Source of the DNA: Granulicella mallensis
GTDB taxonomy: Bacteria > Acidobacteriota > Terriglobia > Terriglobales > Acidobacteriaceae
Reading direction: 5' to 3'
Assembly: GCF_014203225.1 (NCBI RefSeq)
Contig: NZ_JACHIO010000012.1
Location: 152,880-216,879, forward strand
Length of the DNA stretch: 64,000 nucleotides
Positions 1-8,810 of the stretch are shown here, piece by piece (the stretch's first letter is position 1; the number at the start of each line of letters is the position of its first letter). Both the position numbers and the translations under genes were made by a program. The notes beneath the pieces were generated by a model that saw only the letters and a program-made list of their open reading frames with translations, did not search any database and was not told the DNA's origin.

Positions 1-2
1 TG

Positions 3-728
3 CAGTTCTGGGGCGCGAACGCAGCCAGCTCCTATAAATACTACGAATACAGCGGATATAGCGGCATGCGGAAGATGTGGATGGACGCCATCAACGTCTC
101 TCATCCCGACTGGGTCGAGATCATCACATGGAACGACTTCGTGGAAGGCACTTATGTAAGTCCCATCGACGACCCTAATAAATACGAGTACGCAAACTAT
201 CTCACCGGGAGCGGACTGCCGACCGGAGTGTTACGTTACTTCCACACCCATGCCGGAGCCACGGCTCTACTGCCGTACTTCATCCAATGGTATAAAACAG
301 GGGTTCAGCCCGCGATCACCAACGATTCGATTTATTGGGCGTATCGAACACAATCGGTGAACGATAAGGCATCCAACAACACTCCCACCATCTCCGCAAG
401 CACCGATAACGGCCCCATTGCCGACGAGATCTATGTCACCGCCAACCTGGCGCAGCCGGGAACACTCGTCGTTACATCGGGCAGCAAAGTAACCGCCTTC
501 ACTCTTGCCGCGGGCAGCACCGACGTGAAGGCGCCCTTCGTGGATGGCAACACACCAACCTTCACCTTCCGTCCCACCTCAACCGGTACCGTCGAACTGA
601 GCGGAACCGGCACGGACCCGATTGGCCTCGCGACCTATGCAATAGCTTCTTGGGCCGGATCTTCGAGCACGTCGACCGCCGCGAACGATTACTACTATTC
701 GACGGGATCGGTGGCTGGCAAACCTTGA
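3..728 (+). CDS. GH71-type alpha-1,3-glucanase, C-terminal part (cut by window edge)
   Basis: The reading frame is open from the first bases of the window, so only the C-terminal part of the protein is present. The segment with WVEIITWNDFVEGTY and the later IQWYKTG block resembles the end of the catalytic barrel of glycoside hydrolase family 71 (mutanase, endo-1,3-alpha-glucanase). It is followed by a Thr/Ser-rich beta-type accessory module. The frame stops at 726-728, but frame +2 continues from about 710 to a stop at 806-808 and reads GGWQTLTTVPATVTLPAG, typical of a carbohydrate-binding module strand pair. A one-base deletion near 715 therefore seems to have truncated the protein or is a sequencing error. 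Expected to be secreted and to act on fungal or bacterial alpha-glucan. Family call moderate; the frameshift is seen directly. Confidence 0.7.
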   Translation, partial: QFWGANAASSYKYYEYSGYSGMRKMWMDAINVSHPDWVEIITWNDFVEGTYVSPIDDPNKYEYANYLTGSGLPTGVLRYFHTHAGATALLPYFIQWYKTGVQPAITNDSIYWAYRTQSVNDKASNNTPTISASTDNGPIADEIYVTANLAQPGTLVVTSGSKVTAFTLAAGSTDVKAPFVDGNTPTFTFRPTSTGTVELSGTGTDPIGLATYAIASWAGSSSTSTAANDYYYSTGSVAGKP

Positions 729-808
729 CGACCGTGCCAGCCACCGTCACACTCCCCGCAGGCCAGCAGGTTTTAACGATCAACCAGGATAACGCCGTTC
801 CGTGCTAA

Positions 809-1253
809 CCTCCCTCATCTCACAGAGGGTTCGGCCCCATGCTCACCTATAGTTCCGAATCCATGGGCTTCTCGTTCTCATGCCCCGGCTGTGGCAAAGC
901 CATCTGCACCTTCCCCCGATCACGAGTGGCGCATTTCCGAGCACTATTCACTAAGGCGACAGAACTGCTCGTCGGTAAGGTCGAGATAGGTCGATCCCTT
1001 CCCGGCTTCCGTCACCCTCCTCAGCGGGCCTGCTCGAGTCTGTTACGAATGTACGGTCCGCAGAATCGATATGATTTTTTGCAAATTTAGGGAACCATAG
1101 AAAAACTCCCTTCGTATGAGTCTATGTAAGCAGAGATGAGATCGCTAAGCGGCAAACAACGCCAAGCGACCAACCTAATAACCTACTACTGAAAAGTTGA
1201 ATGCTTTTACACAAGCGGTCGCTGCCCCCGTGCGCGACAAAGGAGACCTACCT
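809..1253. other. Intergenic stretch without a convincing gene
   Basis: A possible 83-codon frame at 839-1090 begins with a CPGCG zinc-ribbon-like motif, but its second half is not protein-like and it has no close ribosome-binding site. The last 100 bases should hold the promoter of the two small membrane genes that follow. Nothing else was recognised. Confidence 0.4.
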
Positions 1254-1355
1254 ATGTACTTCGCTATCGCTACAACCGTCCTTGTCCTCACCGTGTTCGT
1301 TCCGTCCTTCATCGGACTTCGCTCAAGCAGCAATGCCAACTGGCACTCGCTGTAA
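1254..1355 (+). CDS. 33-residue single-pass membrane peptide, copy 1
   Basis: A 33-codon gene too short for ordinary gene calling. It has a strong Shine-Dalgarno sequence (AAAGGAG) six to seven bases before the ATG. The peptide begins MYFA, has one hydrophobic segment at about residues 4-22, then a basic turn GLR and a polar tail ending SNANWHSL. It is a clear paralogue of the 34-codon gene 56 bp downstream: both start MYF, share VPS(F/L)IGLR and SNANWH, and have the same length. Conservation at protein level between diverged DNA copies, plus two good ribosome-binding sites, supports real translation. A positive end after the hydrophobic helix suggests that the C-terminus faces the cytoplasm. 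Function unknown; toxin-like peptide, membrane-complex subunit or stress peptide are all possible. Confidence 0.7.
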   Translation: MYFAIATTVLVLTVFVPSFIGLRSSSNANWHSL

Positions 1356-1411
1356 TCGCAAACGGAACACAACACCCAACTCCAACCATTCACCGAATAA
1401 GGAGACTCACC

Positions 1412-1516
1412 ATGTATTTCGCTACTGAAGTTGCCGTTTTTGCTCTTATCGTTCTCGTTCCTTCGCTCATCGGCCTGCGCGACCGCTCCAACGCAAACTG
1501 GCACAACAACAACTAA
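1412..1516 (+). CDS. 34-residue single-pass membrane peptide, copy 2
   Basis: Second member of the tandem pair. The Shine-Dalgarno TAAGGAGA lies about eight bases before ATG. The peptide starts MYFATEVAV, has a hydrophobic helix from about residue 5 to 22 (interrupted by one Glu at 6), then VPSLIGLRDRSNANWH and an Asn-rich end. Relative to copy 1 about two thirds of positions are identical, while many codons differ at third positions, which is the mark of selection on the protein. The two genes are likely one transcript. No terminator with a U-tract was found directly after it. Family not recognised. Confidence 0.7.
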   Translation: MYFATEVAVFALIVLVPSLIGLRDRSNANWHNNN

Positions 1517-2204
1517 ACAAACCAGGTCACGTAACTCTAGCTTGCGCAGATGGGCCGCCCCAGTGGTGGCCCTTGGTGTGTTCGGCCTCCTCGAGTTCTG
1601 GCCCAGTCATCTGTTGAACGTCTCCTGAAACGCAGGCTCGAACGAGGGAGTTACGAAACTCTTGCGGCACTAATCCACATCAGAAGCGCGTTCAGAAGGA
1701 GCAGCCGTTCAAGCCGTCTGCTTTATGCGCATTTCACCAATTCAGGGCTTGACTGGACAGGTCAGCTTTGCAGATCGGTTGGGCCAACATATCAGCCAGA
1801 GATTGGCTGGGAAACCGGCCATCTCTCTCGCCAAGTAGCACAGCCGGAACCATTCCGCGGATCACACAGGGCATTCCATAAATTGGGCCTGCCTGATGTA
1901 ATACGGGGTTTTCGGCAACTACGGTCGGAGTGAAGGTCTAAAGGGACCCCAAAGGGAGCCAAGGGCTGATTCTGAACCCTGGAAAGTTCGAAAATCGTCC
2001 ACCAGGGCCGACCATTTACACACCAAAGAATCAACTAGTTAAAGCCATGGGCATTTTCGCCCCAGACCCAATTCGGGTCCATTTGGCATGATGTACTCAT
2101 GCCCCAGCGCGTATAGTTTCGCCATCGGAAGACGGCCATAGGCATGTTCTCTCTTCTCGACTAATCGCGGCTACCCCTAAAAGCGCGAAAGCATGGCGGC
2201 ATCA
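1517..2204. other. Intergenic stretch, no supported gene
   Basis: Several open frames up to 127 codons occur on both strands, but none has a ribosome-binding site or recognisable protein features, and they overlap each other. The region separates the small-peptide genes from a convergent hydrolase gene and may include decayed sequence (for example around 2045-2150 on the minus strand). Confidence 0.4.
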
Positions 2205-3119
2205 TTACTCTTCGCCAAGAAACGCATTTACCACCCGCACATACTTCTCCGGTTCTTCATAGCTTGGCAGATGCCCGCTCTCTTCGAAGACTTCAAACTT
2301 CGCTCCGGGGATCGCCTTATAGATGCGCCACGCCGTCAGCGGCGCCACGTTCATGTCATAGCGCCCCGTGATGACCAATGCCGGAACAGAGAACTTCGGT
2401 AGCGCCGGCATCAAGTCCAGGTCTTCCGTTGCAGCCTGCACCGCCTGGCCCGTCGCAGGCGAGTTGCCCAAGTCCTTCGCGTGGCTCATGTAGTAGTCCA
2501 GCTTCTCGCGGCTGTAGAAGATCATGCCGAAGTGGTCGCGCAGCCCCTGCTGCGCCTTCTCCTCGTCGTTTGCGGTGGAGGCCCTCATACTCGCCTCCTG
2601 CGCCTCCAGTTTGTCCGGAAACACCTGCGGAAACAGGTGTACGATGCTCTTCCAACCCACTGTGCCGTCGGAGATGATCAACTTATGTACGTGCTCCGGG
2701 TGAGCCGCCGTGTAGGCCGTCACCAGAAAGCCTCCATACGAGTCGCCACACAGATCGATCTTGTCCAGGTGCAGTGCCGCGCGTACGGCATCAAGGTCTG
2801 CCACCTGTGCGTCCATTCCCATCGCCGCATCTGCGTGCTTCAGAGGAGACCTGCCCGTCCCGCGCTGGTCATAGAACACCACCTGCCGATGCCTCGCAAT
2901 TTGCAGCCATACATCGTTCTGCACCATGTAGATGTGCGAAAGCCCTGGACCACCGTTCACCGCAAACACCGGCGTTGCCTTGCTCGGCTGGCCATAGACC
3001 CAGTACGCGAGATTGACATCGGCACCCCCAACGTAACCTGTGGGCGGAATCAACGGCATCGGTGTTTGCGCCGCCACCGGCGCAGATAGAGCAAGCAATG
3101 CAAGCAGCATCTTCATCAC
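2205..3119 (-). CDS. Secreted alpha/beta hydrolase, proline iminopeptidase-like
   Basis: 304 residues with a signal peptide (about 1-18, cleavage after VAAQ). The alpha/beta-hydrolase core shows the oxyanion-loop motif GGPG at about 56-59, the strand VVFYDQRGTGRS at 80-91, the nucleophile elbow GDSYGG with Ser127, an acid at Asp255 (GRYDMN) and the base His283 (SGHLP). GGPG and DQRGTGRS are characteristic of the S33 peptidase group (proline iminopeptidase, tricorn F1-like). The complete triad suggests an active enzyme, probably releasing N-terminal residues from peptides or hydrolysing small esters or amides in the periplasm. It stands alone; the next gene on the same strand starts over 1 kb upstream. 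The exact substrate cannot be deduced. Confidence 0.8.
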   Translation of the reverse strand: MMKMLLALLALSAPVAAQTPMPLIPPTGYVGGADVNLAYWVYGQPSKATPVFAVNGGPGLSHIYMVQNDVWLQIARHRQVVFYDQRGTGRSPLKHADAAMGMDAQVADLDAVRAALHLDKIDLCGDSYGGFLVTAYTAAHPEHVHKLIISDGTVGWKSIVHLFPQVFPDKLEAQEASMRASTANDEEKAQQGLRDHFGMIFYSREKLDYYMSHAKDLGNSPATGQAVQAATEDLDLMPALPKFSVPALVITGRYDMNVAPLTAWRIYKAIPGAKFEVFEESGHLPSYEEPEKYVRVVNAFLGEE

Positions 3120-3244
3120 AGACCTTCCTCAGATCCTTGAATTTGTCTAATGCAACTTTACGACAAATCTCTGCAGCGCCCGAAATGAACGCGCAGCTCA
3201 ACGGTATCCTTCCTCCCAACCGCTTGGTCGACTTGGAGAAAGAA

Positions 3245-4235
3245 TCAATGCAAGCGTGAAACGTCAACGACGACCTTGCCGATCGTCCCTGCCGCTACCA
3301 GGTCGAAAGCTGCCGCCGTCCGCTCGGGCGTGAAGACCTCACTTGCGAGCATGGGGATTAGCTTTCCGGCATCGGCTAATGCGGCCGCGTTTCTTAGAAT
3401 CTGGCCGTGCTGTTCTTGCCCTCTGCCAGTCAGAAGCGGAAGTAATGTGAACACTCCCGAGTAGCTGGCGGCGCGAAAGGATAATGGCGCAAGGGAGTGG
3501 CCTCCCCCAGCCGAGACAGCTGACAACATGCCCTGTGTAGGTCTTGGCCGCATGGAAGGACGCATCGAGCGTGGAACCACCGACCGTATCGTAGACGATG
3601 TCGAACCCGGCGCCATTTGTGTATTTCTGGACGTACTGCTCAACGGAGTTAGAACGATAGTCGATGGGCGTCGCCCCAAGCCGGACGACAACGTCCTGCT
3701 TCTCTGGAGACACGGTTGCAAATACCTCAGATCCTTGAGCCCTCGCGAGTTGCACGACGATATGTCCCACCCCACCCGCCCCAGCATGCACGAGCACGGT
3801 TTGGCCTGCATGAACTTTGGCGCGGTCGATCAGTCCTTCCCACGCAGTGATCGTGACGAGCGGAAGCGCGGAAGCTTGATGCATGCTCAGCATCCTGGGC
3901 TTGTGGGCGAGCAGAACTGCGGGTACGGAGATATACTCCGCCAAGGTCCCCTGATGGCCACCTACACCACCGACCATGCCAAAGACTTCGTCTCCAACCG
4001 AATAATCCAGGACACCTTTGCCCACGCGCTCCACCACCCCTGCCATGTCAAGTCCGAGAACGGCCGGGAGAGGCTGTTTAGCGTGAGCGGCCGCTCCGGC
4101 GCGGATCTTTGTGTCGAGGGGATTGATGCATGACGCCTGAATCCTGACCAGCACATGGCCAGGCTCCGGCTCTGGTGTGGGGACAGAATGAACTTCGAAG
4201 TCCCCGCCCGGTTGACTCACCACAAGTGCCTTCAT
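3245..4235 (-). pseudogene. Quinone oxidoreductase-like MDR dehydrogenase with a +1 frameshift
   Basis: Two overlapping minus-strand frames together encode one medium-chain dehydrogenase/reductase. The first covers the catalytic domain and the Rossmann fold (GAGGVG at about 150-155, then a strand ending in the segment YDTVGG) and runs to about 3510. The rest, ending GTIGKVVVDVS, continues in another frame to 3245. Joining them needs loss of one base in a run of five C (plus strand 3504-3508); four C would read WGGHSLAPLSF and give a normal protein of about 329 residues. No zinc-site cysteines are visible, as in quinone oxidoreductases. Either a recent inactivating slip in a homopolymer or an assembly error; otherwise the gene is undamaged. 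Confidence 0.8.
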
Positions 4236-4859
4236 GAGTTCTCCTTTACCTGGATCGAGGTTCTCGGAACCAGGTTCAACAAGCTCTCAGCCGAGGCTAC
4301 TACAGCTTCTTCTCCTGACCGAGGCGACCAGCCCAGGATTAAGTCGCTGGTGTTTTACGGTCATCACTTCAACAAGCACGCTCGCCTCTTGGAGAGCATT
4401 GCGAATAAGCAACCAGCTAGCTCGAAAATATTGTGCATGCACAACGGATTCTCATCGAACACGCTAAATAGACCTAGCTTCGTACCTACACTCGCATCTG
4501 AGAAGCGCCTAGCTGTATGCCTTGTTAGTTATCTGCCATTTCCTATTTCCCAGGTATGGGGAGGCAACCGAAATTCAATCTTCGATCAGCGCCCCCCAGG
4601 GTAATCGGAGTTATGCACCGAGACTCCGACCCCTAGCAAGTTATGCCACCTTGGGCACAGGCCTCTTCAACAAAGAGTGCGTGGCGCAAAAAATGTGGCG
4701 GCCAATGGAGTGTCTGCGAAACAACGCTTGCAGGAAAATTCGTTGAATTTTTTTAAATCTCTTGACCAAAAGCCACATGAATAGCAAAGTAGAATTCTCA
4801 CCAAATTACTTGCGGGCCATTCAACCAATCTAGAGACAGAGGGCTGGCATGGCGGGTAA
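4236..4859. other. Intergenic stretch without a supported gene
   Basis: It contains the promoter region of the MDR gene on the minus strand. Frames of up to 149 codons are present but show no protein-like composition or ribosome-binding site. An AT-rich segment lies near 4740-4800. Confidence 0.35.
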
Positions 4860-5144
4860 CGCGCGGGATATCAATCCGTCAGCAACGCTGCGGAAAATAT
4901 CGACGCCTATCCAACAGCACAACATGCCGGCTGGACCTATATCGATTGCGCAAACGATTCGGAGATCTCGCTGCGACTTTCAGCGCAGCTTCCGGTGGGA
5001 ACCGCGCTCTCGACGACAGTCGTATCTCCAGATGGAAAAACTATTGTCTCAGAAGGCTGGCACACGATCTCGGCCACGGGTTCCGGTCTGGCGGCAAGCG
5101 GCACAGGCTATCAATTTGTAGTTAATTACAGGGGGGACATCACG
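4860..5144 (+). pseudogene. Relic of a secreted beta-sandwich module
   Basis: In the same frame as the next gene, and directly after a stop at 4857, the DNA encodes a protein-like stretch (YPTAQHAGWTYIDCANDSEI, then SPDGKTIVSEGWHTISATGS). No usable start codon precedes it; the first possible one, a GTG at 4995, is in its middle. It resembles the end module of an exported protein rather than an N-terminus and is followed by a proper ribosome-binding site and signal peptide of the next gene. Interpreted as a gene remnant. It could be a piece of a carbohydrate-active enzyme lost by deletion. Low certainty on identity. Confidence 0.4.
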
Positions 5145-7085
5145 TTGAGAATTTCTCTGATCTCAAAGATTTTTCGCATAGCAGCCGGAACGATCGGTCT
5201 GCTCTCTTTTCTTCCTCTCACGGCCCAAACCATGGTGCCCTGGGTTACCCGCTCGGCGGACAACTCCAGGAGCGGCTGGAACTCGCACGAGACGATACTG
5301 ACGCAGGCGTCCATTGGCACCAAAGGCATCGTGAGAAGCACAATTATCCCACTGGTCGGAGACGCTCGCGGCATGGAAGCGCAGCCGCTCATCCTGCCGC
5401 AGGTGACAACTCCACGAGGGGTACGGGATGTCATGGTGCTGCCGTCGATGGCCAACGTTGTGCGCGGAGTGGATGCGCATGACGGATCGGGCATCTGGCA
5501 GGTCCAGCTGGGAACCCCGATCGACGGGACCAGGGCTATTGATGGCTGGGGCATCAACCAACACTGGGGCTGCGTGTCGACAGGGGCCATCGACCCGGAA
5601 CTGAAGCGTCTCTATCAGGTTTGCTGGGTGGTGCCGAATGCCCAGGGGACTCCCATGCCGGCTGCTCCCGCCAGTAGTGATCCGAAGGCAGCGCGATACT
5701 TTATGTTTGTTCTCAATGTGGGCGACGGCAGCATGGTCACCCCGCCGGTCATGATCCAGGGATCCAGCAATGGGCAGGACTTCAACGGTTTTCCCCGGAA
5801 GCAGAGATCCTCTCTCGTCGAAACCAATGTCGCAGGCGTCAAGACAGTGCTTGGCTGTTCAGGCACCATCGATGAGACAGACCCTGGCGCCGCCGGCTAT
5901 TGCTTCGCCTTCGATGTTGCCAGCAATACCCAGACGGCGATCTTCGCGACCACTGCCGGAGAGGGTGCCGGCATTTGGATGGCCGGACAAGGCGCAGCGG
6001 CAGACGCGCAGGGCAATCTGTACGTGATTACCGGTAACGGAGATTTCGACGGCGCGACCCAGTGGGGAGAGTCATTCCTCAAGCTGAAGTACACACCCCC
6101 TTCAGGGAACACCAAAGCCAGTATTGCGGTTGTGGACCATTGGACTCCTTGGACCGATATGGGCCGAAGTGGCGGCCAGGCGCCTCCCGCTGGCAAGCTC
6201 GCCGGAATGAATGCCGCGACCGAGGCGATGAGCAAGCCTGTGGGCAGCGGGATGAACATGTCGCTCAAGAATGCCAGAGTGGAAACCTCCATGAGCGCGG
6301 AGGGCAAGCTGAGCGTCCGCGTCTATCCCGATATGGCCCAGGGCGCCTGGGCGGACGAAGACTGGGGCTCCGCCGGTCCGGCCTGCATCTTTCCCCTTGG
6401 CGTATGTGTCGCCAGTGGTAAGGATGGAATTGCCTTTCCCATCAAGACGACGAACATGGGAGGAACGACCGTTGCCGATCTGAAGAATTCCCCGGCCAAC
6501 TGCGCGAAGCTCGCCGGCGCTCCAGTGTGGCTGACGGTTGATCCGGGACCAGTCGATCCATGTCCCACAGATCCGACGGTCCTGAACTTCTTTCCCTGGG
6601 GAGACACGGCGCACATGCACATGACGCCGGTCCAGTATTTCGATCCTGTCTTGAATTCATGGACGATCTTCGCCTGGGGCGAGAACAACCAACTCCACAA
6701 ATGGAAGGTGAGTGACACAGGAACGTTGTCCTATCTCGCCCAGAGCAATGAGTTTGCCAGCTCAGAGGTTCGCACAACCGTTCAACACGGTGGCATGCCC
6801 GGAGGCTTCTGCAGCGGATCCAGCAATGGGGCCGACCCGAACACGGCTATCCTGGCCTGCACGATTCCCTACCGCGACGCCAACAAGGCCGTAACGAACG
6901 GGCGCTTACTGGTATACGACCCGGTCCACGTTGCTGCCGATGGCTCGTTGAAAGTCCTATGGGATTCGCAGGCCGAAGGCATTGCATTCCTGTTCAACAA
7001 GTTTGACCCGCCGGTGATCGACGGCGGCCACATCTACGTACCGAATTACAACGGCGGCGTCGATGTATACCAATTGACACGATAA
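5145..7085 (+). CDS. Secreted propeller-like protein (quinoprotein-like), function unknown
   Basis: The start chosen is TTG 5145, six to eight bases after a GGGGGG ribosome-binding site. Starting here gives a clean signal peptide (Arg/Lys followed by IAAGTIGLLSFLPLTAQ), whereas the longer frame would bury it in relic sequence. The mature protein has about 620 residues rich in Gly, Trp and Asp with recurring strand-turn units such as MANVVRGVDAHDGSGIWQVQ, and VITGNGDFDG. Such units are typical of PQQ-type or similar eight-bladed propellers, in which each blade ends near a Trp. No haem motif (CXXCH) was found. Several Cys pairs suggest disulfides in the periplasm. Possible roles: alcohol/sugar oxidation or a binding propeller. 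The fold is inferred. Confidence 0.6.
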   Translation: MRISLISKIFRIAAGTIGLLSFLPLTAQTMVPWVTRSADNSRSGWNSHETILTQASIGTKGIVRSTIIPLVGDARGMEAQPLILPQVTTPRGVRDVMVLPSMANVVRGVDAHDGSGIWQVQLGTPIDGTRAIDGWGINQHWGCVSTGAIDPELKRLYQVCWVVPNAQGTPMPAAPASSDPKAARYFMFVLNVGDGSMVTPPVMIQGSSNGQDFNGFPRKQRSSLVETNVAGVKTVLGCSGTIDETDPGAAGYCFAFDVASNTQTAIFATTAGEGAGIWMAGQGAAADAQGNLYVITGNGDFDGATQWGESFLKLKYTPPSGNTKASIAVVDHWTPWTDMGRSGGQAPPAGKLAGMNAATEAMSKPVGSGMNMSLKNARVETSMSAEGKLSVRVYPDMAQGAWADEDWGSAGPACIFPLGVCVASGKDGIAFPIKTTNMGGTTVADLKNSPANCAKLAGAPVWLTVDPGPVDPCPTDPTVLNFFPWGDTAHMHMTPVQYFDPVLNSWTIFAWGENNQLHKWKVSDTGTLSYLAQSNEFASSEVRTTVQHGGMPGGFCSGSSNGADPNTAILACTIPYRDANKAVTNGRLLVYDPVHVAADGSLKVLWDSQAEGIAFLFNKFDPPVIDGGHIYVPNYNGGVDVYQLTR

Positions 7086-7103
7086 CGACCACTGGTGATC
7101 GGG

Positions 7104-7143
7104 CCGAACTCAACTCTCGCTTGAAGGCGAGAGTTGAGTTCGG
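7104..7143 (+). terminator. Strong hairpin after the propeller gene
   Basis: A perfect 17-bp stem (7104-7120 with 7127-7143) and a six-base loop lie 18 bases after the stop codon. There is no long U-tract, so it may act as an RNA-end stabiliser as well as a terminator. Confidence 0.6.
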
Positions 7144-7246
7144 TTCGCATTAGTATAATGGCTCCCGCCTCAGGAGAGGCCTTTGCACTAGGTAATGTCT
7201 GACGAATCGGAGATAGCGGCTTTTGCTTTTGTCTTTGCTTCTGAGA

Positions 7247-7422
7247 TAGGTCCGGGCTTTAGCCCGGACATTCAAGACAGCCGATAAATGGGGCTTCAGC
7301 CCCTGGGATAGGCTCTCCCCTCCACAGGCAGAGATACCAAGGGAAAGGAAGACTTGTCCCAGGGGCTGAAGCCCCATTCGTATTGGTCCCGTATTGCACG
7401 GACTAAAGCCCGGGCCTATCTC
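7247..7422. repeat. Nested inverted repeat of REP type
   Basis: Two self-complementary units, GGGCTTTAGCCCGG-like (7253-7267 and about 7402-7415) and GGGGCTTCAGCCCC-like (about 7288-7303 and 7355-7375), are arranged head-to-head so that the outer and the inner units pair with each other across the whole 176-bp block. The arrangement could fold into one long stem or two cruciform arms. It lies between the propeller gene and the patatin gene and holds no gene. Confidence 0.7.
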
Positions 7423-7691
7423 CACCTCCTCTTTCGGGACCAGAGGACGGAGATAGTTACCCATGAACGATCTTCATGATGCTTATGAAGCAACCATTAT
7501 GAAGATCGAATACTCCGTCAAGAAACAGAGGAACTTCCCTAATATGCCATTTACTTAATTCCCGGACTGAAACCCTGCCCATGCCGGCTACGAGGCCAAA
7601 GCAAGCGTTCTCATCTCCGCTGTAGCTGCGCGATCATCCACCCACATAGCCCCGTTCCAAATGGCCGGGCAACACAAGCAGGAGAATCATC
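7423..7691. other. Leader region of the patatin gene
   Basis: No gene. A short imperfect palindrome (GATCTTCATGATGCTTATGAAG and a nearby complementary copy, 7468-7507) may be an operator or terminator. A usable ribosome-binding site (CAGGAGAATC) precedes the patatin start at 7692. Confidence 0.35.
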
Positions 7692-8666
7692 ATGAGCAGT
7701 TTTACGATTCTGTCGTTCGTCGGCGGGGGCATCCGCGGACTAGCCTCCGCTACGTTGTTGAATGCGCTTTTTGAGAAACACTCCAATGTCGTCTCAGGCG
7801 CCAGCATGCTGGCTGGAACCTCCACCGGCGGTACCATCATCGCCGCTCTGGTGAATGGGGTGAGCCCGCAGGAGATCGTCACCACCTATAGGACCACGGA
7901 CCGTGAGTTCTATATCAAATACTACAGCGGCGGCGATCCTACCAAGCCAGCCTATCCCGTCGAGCTCTTTGCTGCGGGGATGTACGCAAAGTACGGACTC
8001 AAGAAACTCAGTGACATCAATCAGAAACTTCTCTTCACGACCTTCGACGTCGGCCAGAAGGGCACGCCCTGGCAACCGCTTCTCCTTAACAACTTTCCCC
8101 AATCGACTACCTCCGACACCAAACTCGCGGATGCGGTCGTTGCCACATCGGCCATGCCTGGCATGTTTGGCTCCCATCAGTTCGGCAACTATCAAGGCAC
8201 GATAGATGGTGCCTTCGTTAACCACGACCCCACCCTCGCGGCGATCGCCCTGGCCATTCACTCGGGTGTCAATCCAAGTGATATCGTTGCTATCTGCTTC
8301 GGTACAGGTCTCATGGCAAATAGTCTTGGAAGCGCAACGAAGACCTGGGGCTTCCAGCAATGGCAAACAGGCGACCCCGACAACCCTTACAACGTTCCGC
8401 CTCTCCTCATCAACGGAACACCATCGCCAATCCTGAACGCCTCTCTCAACGGAACGTCCACCTGTCTCATCCCCGACCTCGCTCGCATGATGCTGCCTGG
8501 TCGCTATGCCTATCTCAACCCCACCCTCCCCAACTACATTCCCGAGAATGAGACCGACAATCTGGTGCTCGATGAACTGGAAGGACTGGCGAAAGCTGTC
8601 ACCCTTACCCCCGAATTCGATACCGCAGAAAGACTCGTAAAAGACCACTGGTCCCTGGCCATCTAA
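7692..8666 (+). CDS. Patatin-like phospholipase
   Basis: 324 residues without a signal peptide. All patatin hallmarks are visible: glycine-rich oxyanion loop GGGIRG (11-16), nucleophile elbow GTSTGG with Ser44, and the catalytic Asp172 in DGA. The family hydrolyses acyl chains of phospholipids using a Ser-Asp dyad; bacterial members act on membranes, storage lipids or as effectors and cytoplasmic lipid acyl hydrolases. The start has the Shine-Dalgarno CAGGAG nine bases upstream. The gene stands alone between a repeat block and a convergent gene. The sequence after about residue 230 is less conserved and may form a lid. It most resembles the bacterial CapV/FabD-lysophospholipase-like group in length, but no cyclic-nucleotide system genes are adjacent. 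Confidence 0.88.
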   Translation: MSSFTILSFVGGGIRGLASATLLNALFEKHSNVVSGASMLAGTSTGGTIIAALVNGVSPQEIVTTYRTTDREFYIKYYSGGDPTKPAYPVELFAAGMYAKYGLKKLSDINQKLLFTTFDVGQKGTPWQPLLLNNFPQSTTSDTKLADAVVATSAMPGMFGSHQFGNYQGTIDGAFVNHDPTLAAIALAIHSGVNPSDIVAICFGTGLMANSLGSATKTWGFQQWQTGDPDNPYNVPPLLINGTPSPILNASLNGTSTCLIPDLARMMLPGRYAYLNPTLPNYIPENETDNLVLDELEGLAKAVTLTPEFDTAERLVKDHWSLAI

Positions 8667-8683
8667 CCCTTCCCTGCTCCCGC

Positions 8684-8715
8684 GAGAGATGCGAGTGGCC
8701 CCACTCGCATCTCTC
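8684..8715. terminator. Bidirectional-looking terminator hairpin
   Basis: A perfect 15-bp stem GAGAGATGCGAGTGG with its complement and a tight CC loop lies 18 bases after the patatin stop and before the convergent gene. Confidence 0.6.
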
Positions 8716-8810
8716 ACAAATACAGAGTCACAACTACTTTTCTTACAGCTGCAACTGGTACTTGGCCGAACCGCCTATGGAAAACCACTTAGGTGAACGC
8801 TTCACCGCGA

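Noticed and set aside
839..1090. 83-codon frame with CPGCG near its start
   Set aside because: Only the first 20 residues look protein-like, the ribosome-binding site is poorly spaced and the rest has random composition.
2045..2150. Minus-strand stretch with protein-like words (YALGHEYIMPNG)
   Set aside because: Too short, no start, and no family recognised; not enough to call a relic.
7145..7215. tRNA-like stretch (TTAGTATAATGG resembling a D arm)
   Set aside because: No T-arm consensus, anticodon arm or CCA end in reach; not a tRNA.
7200..7217. Single TGACGAA-N5-GA site
   Set aside because: No partner 28 bp away and no -24/-12 element at the right distance; chance occurrence.
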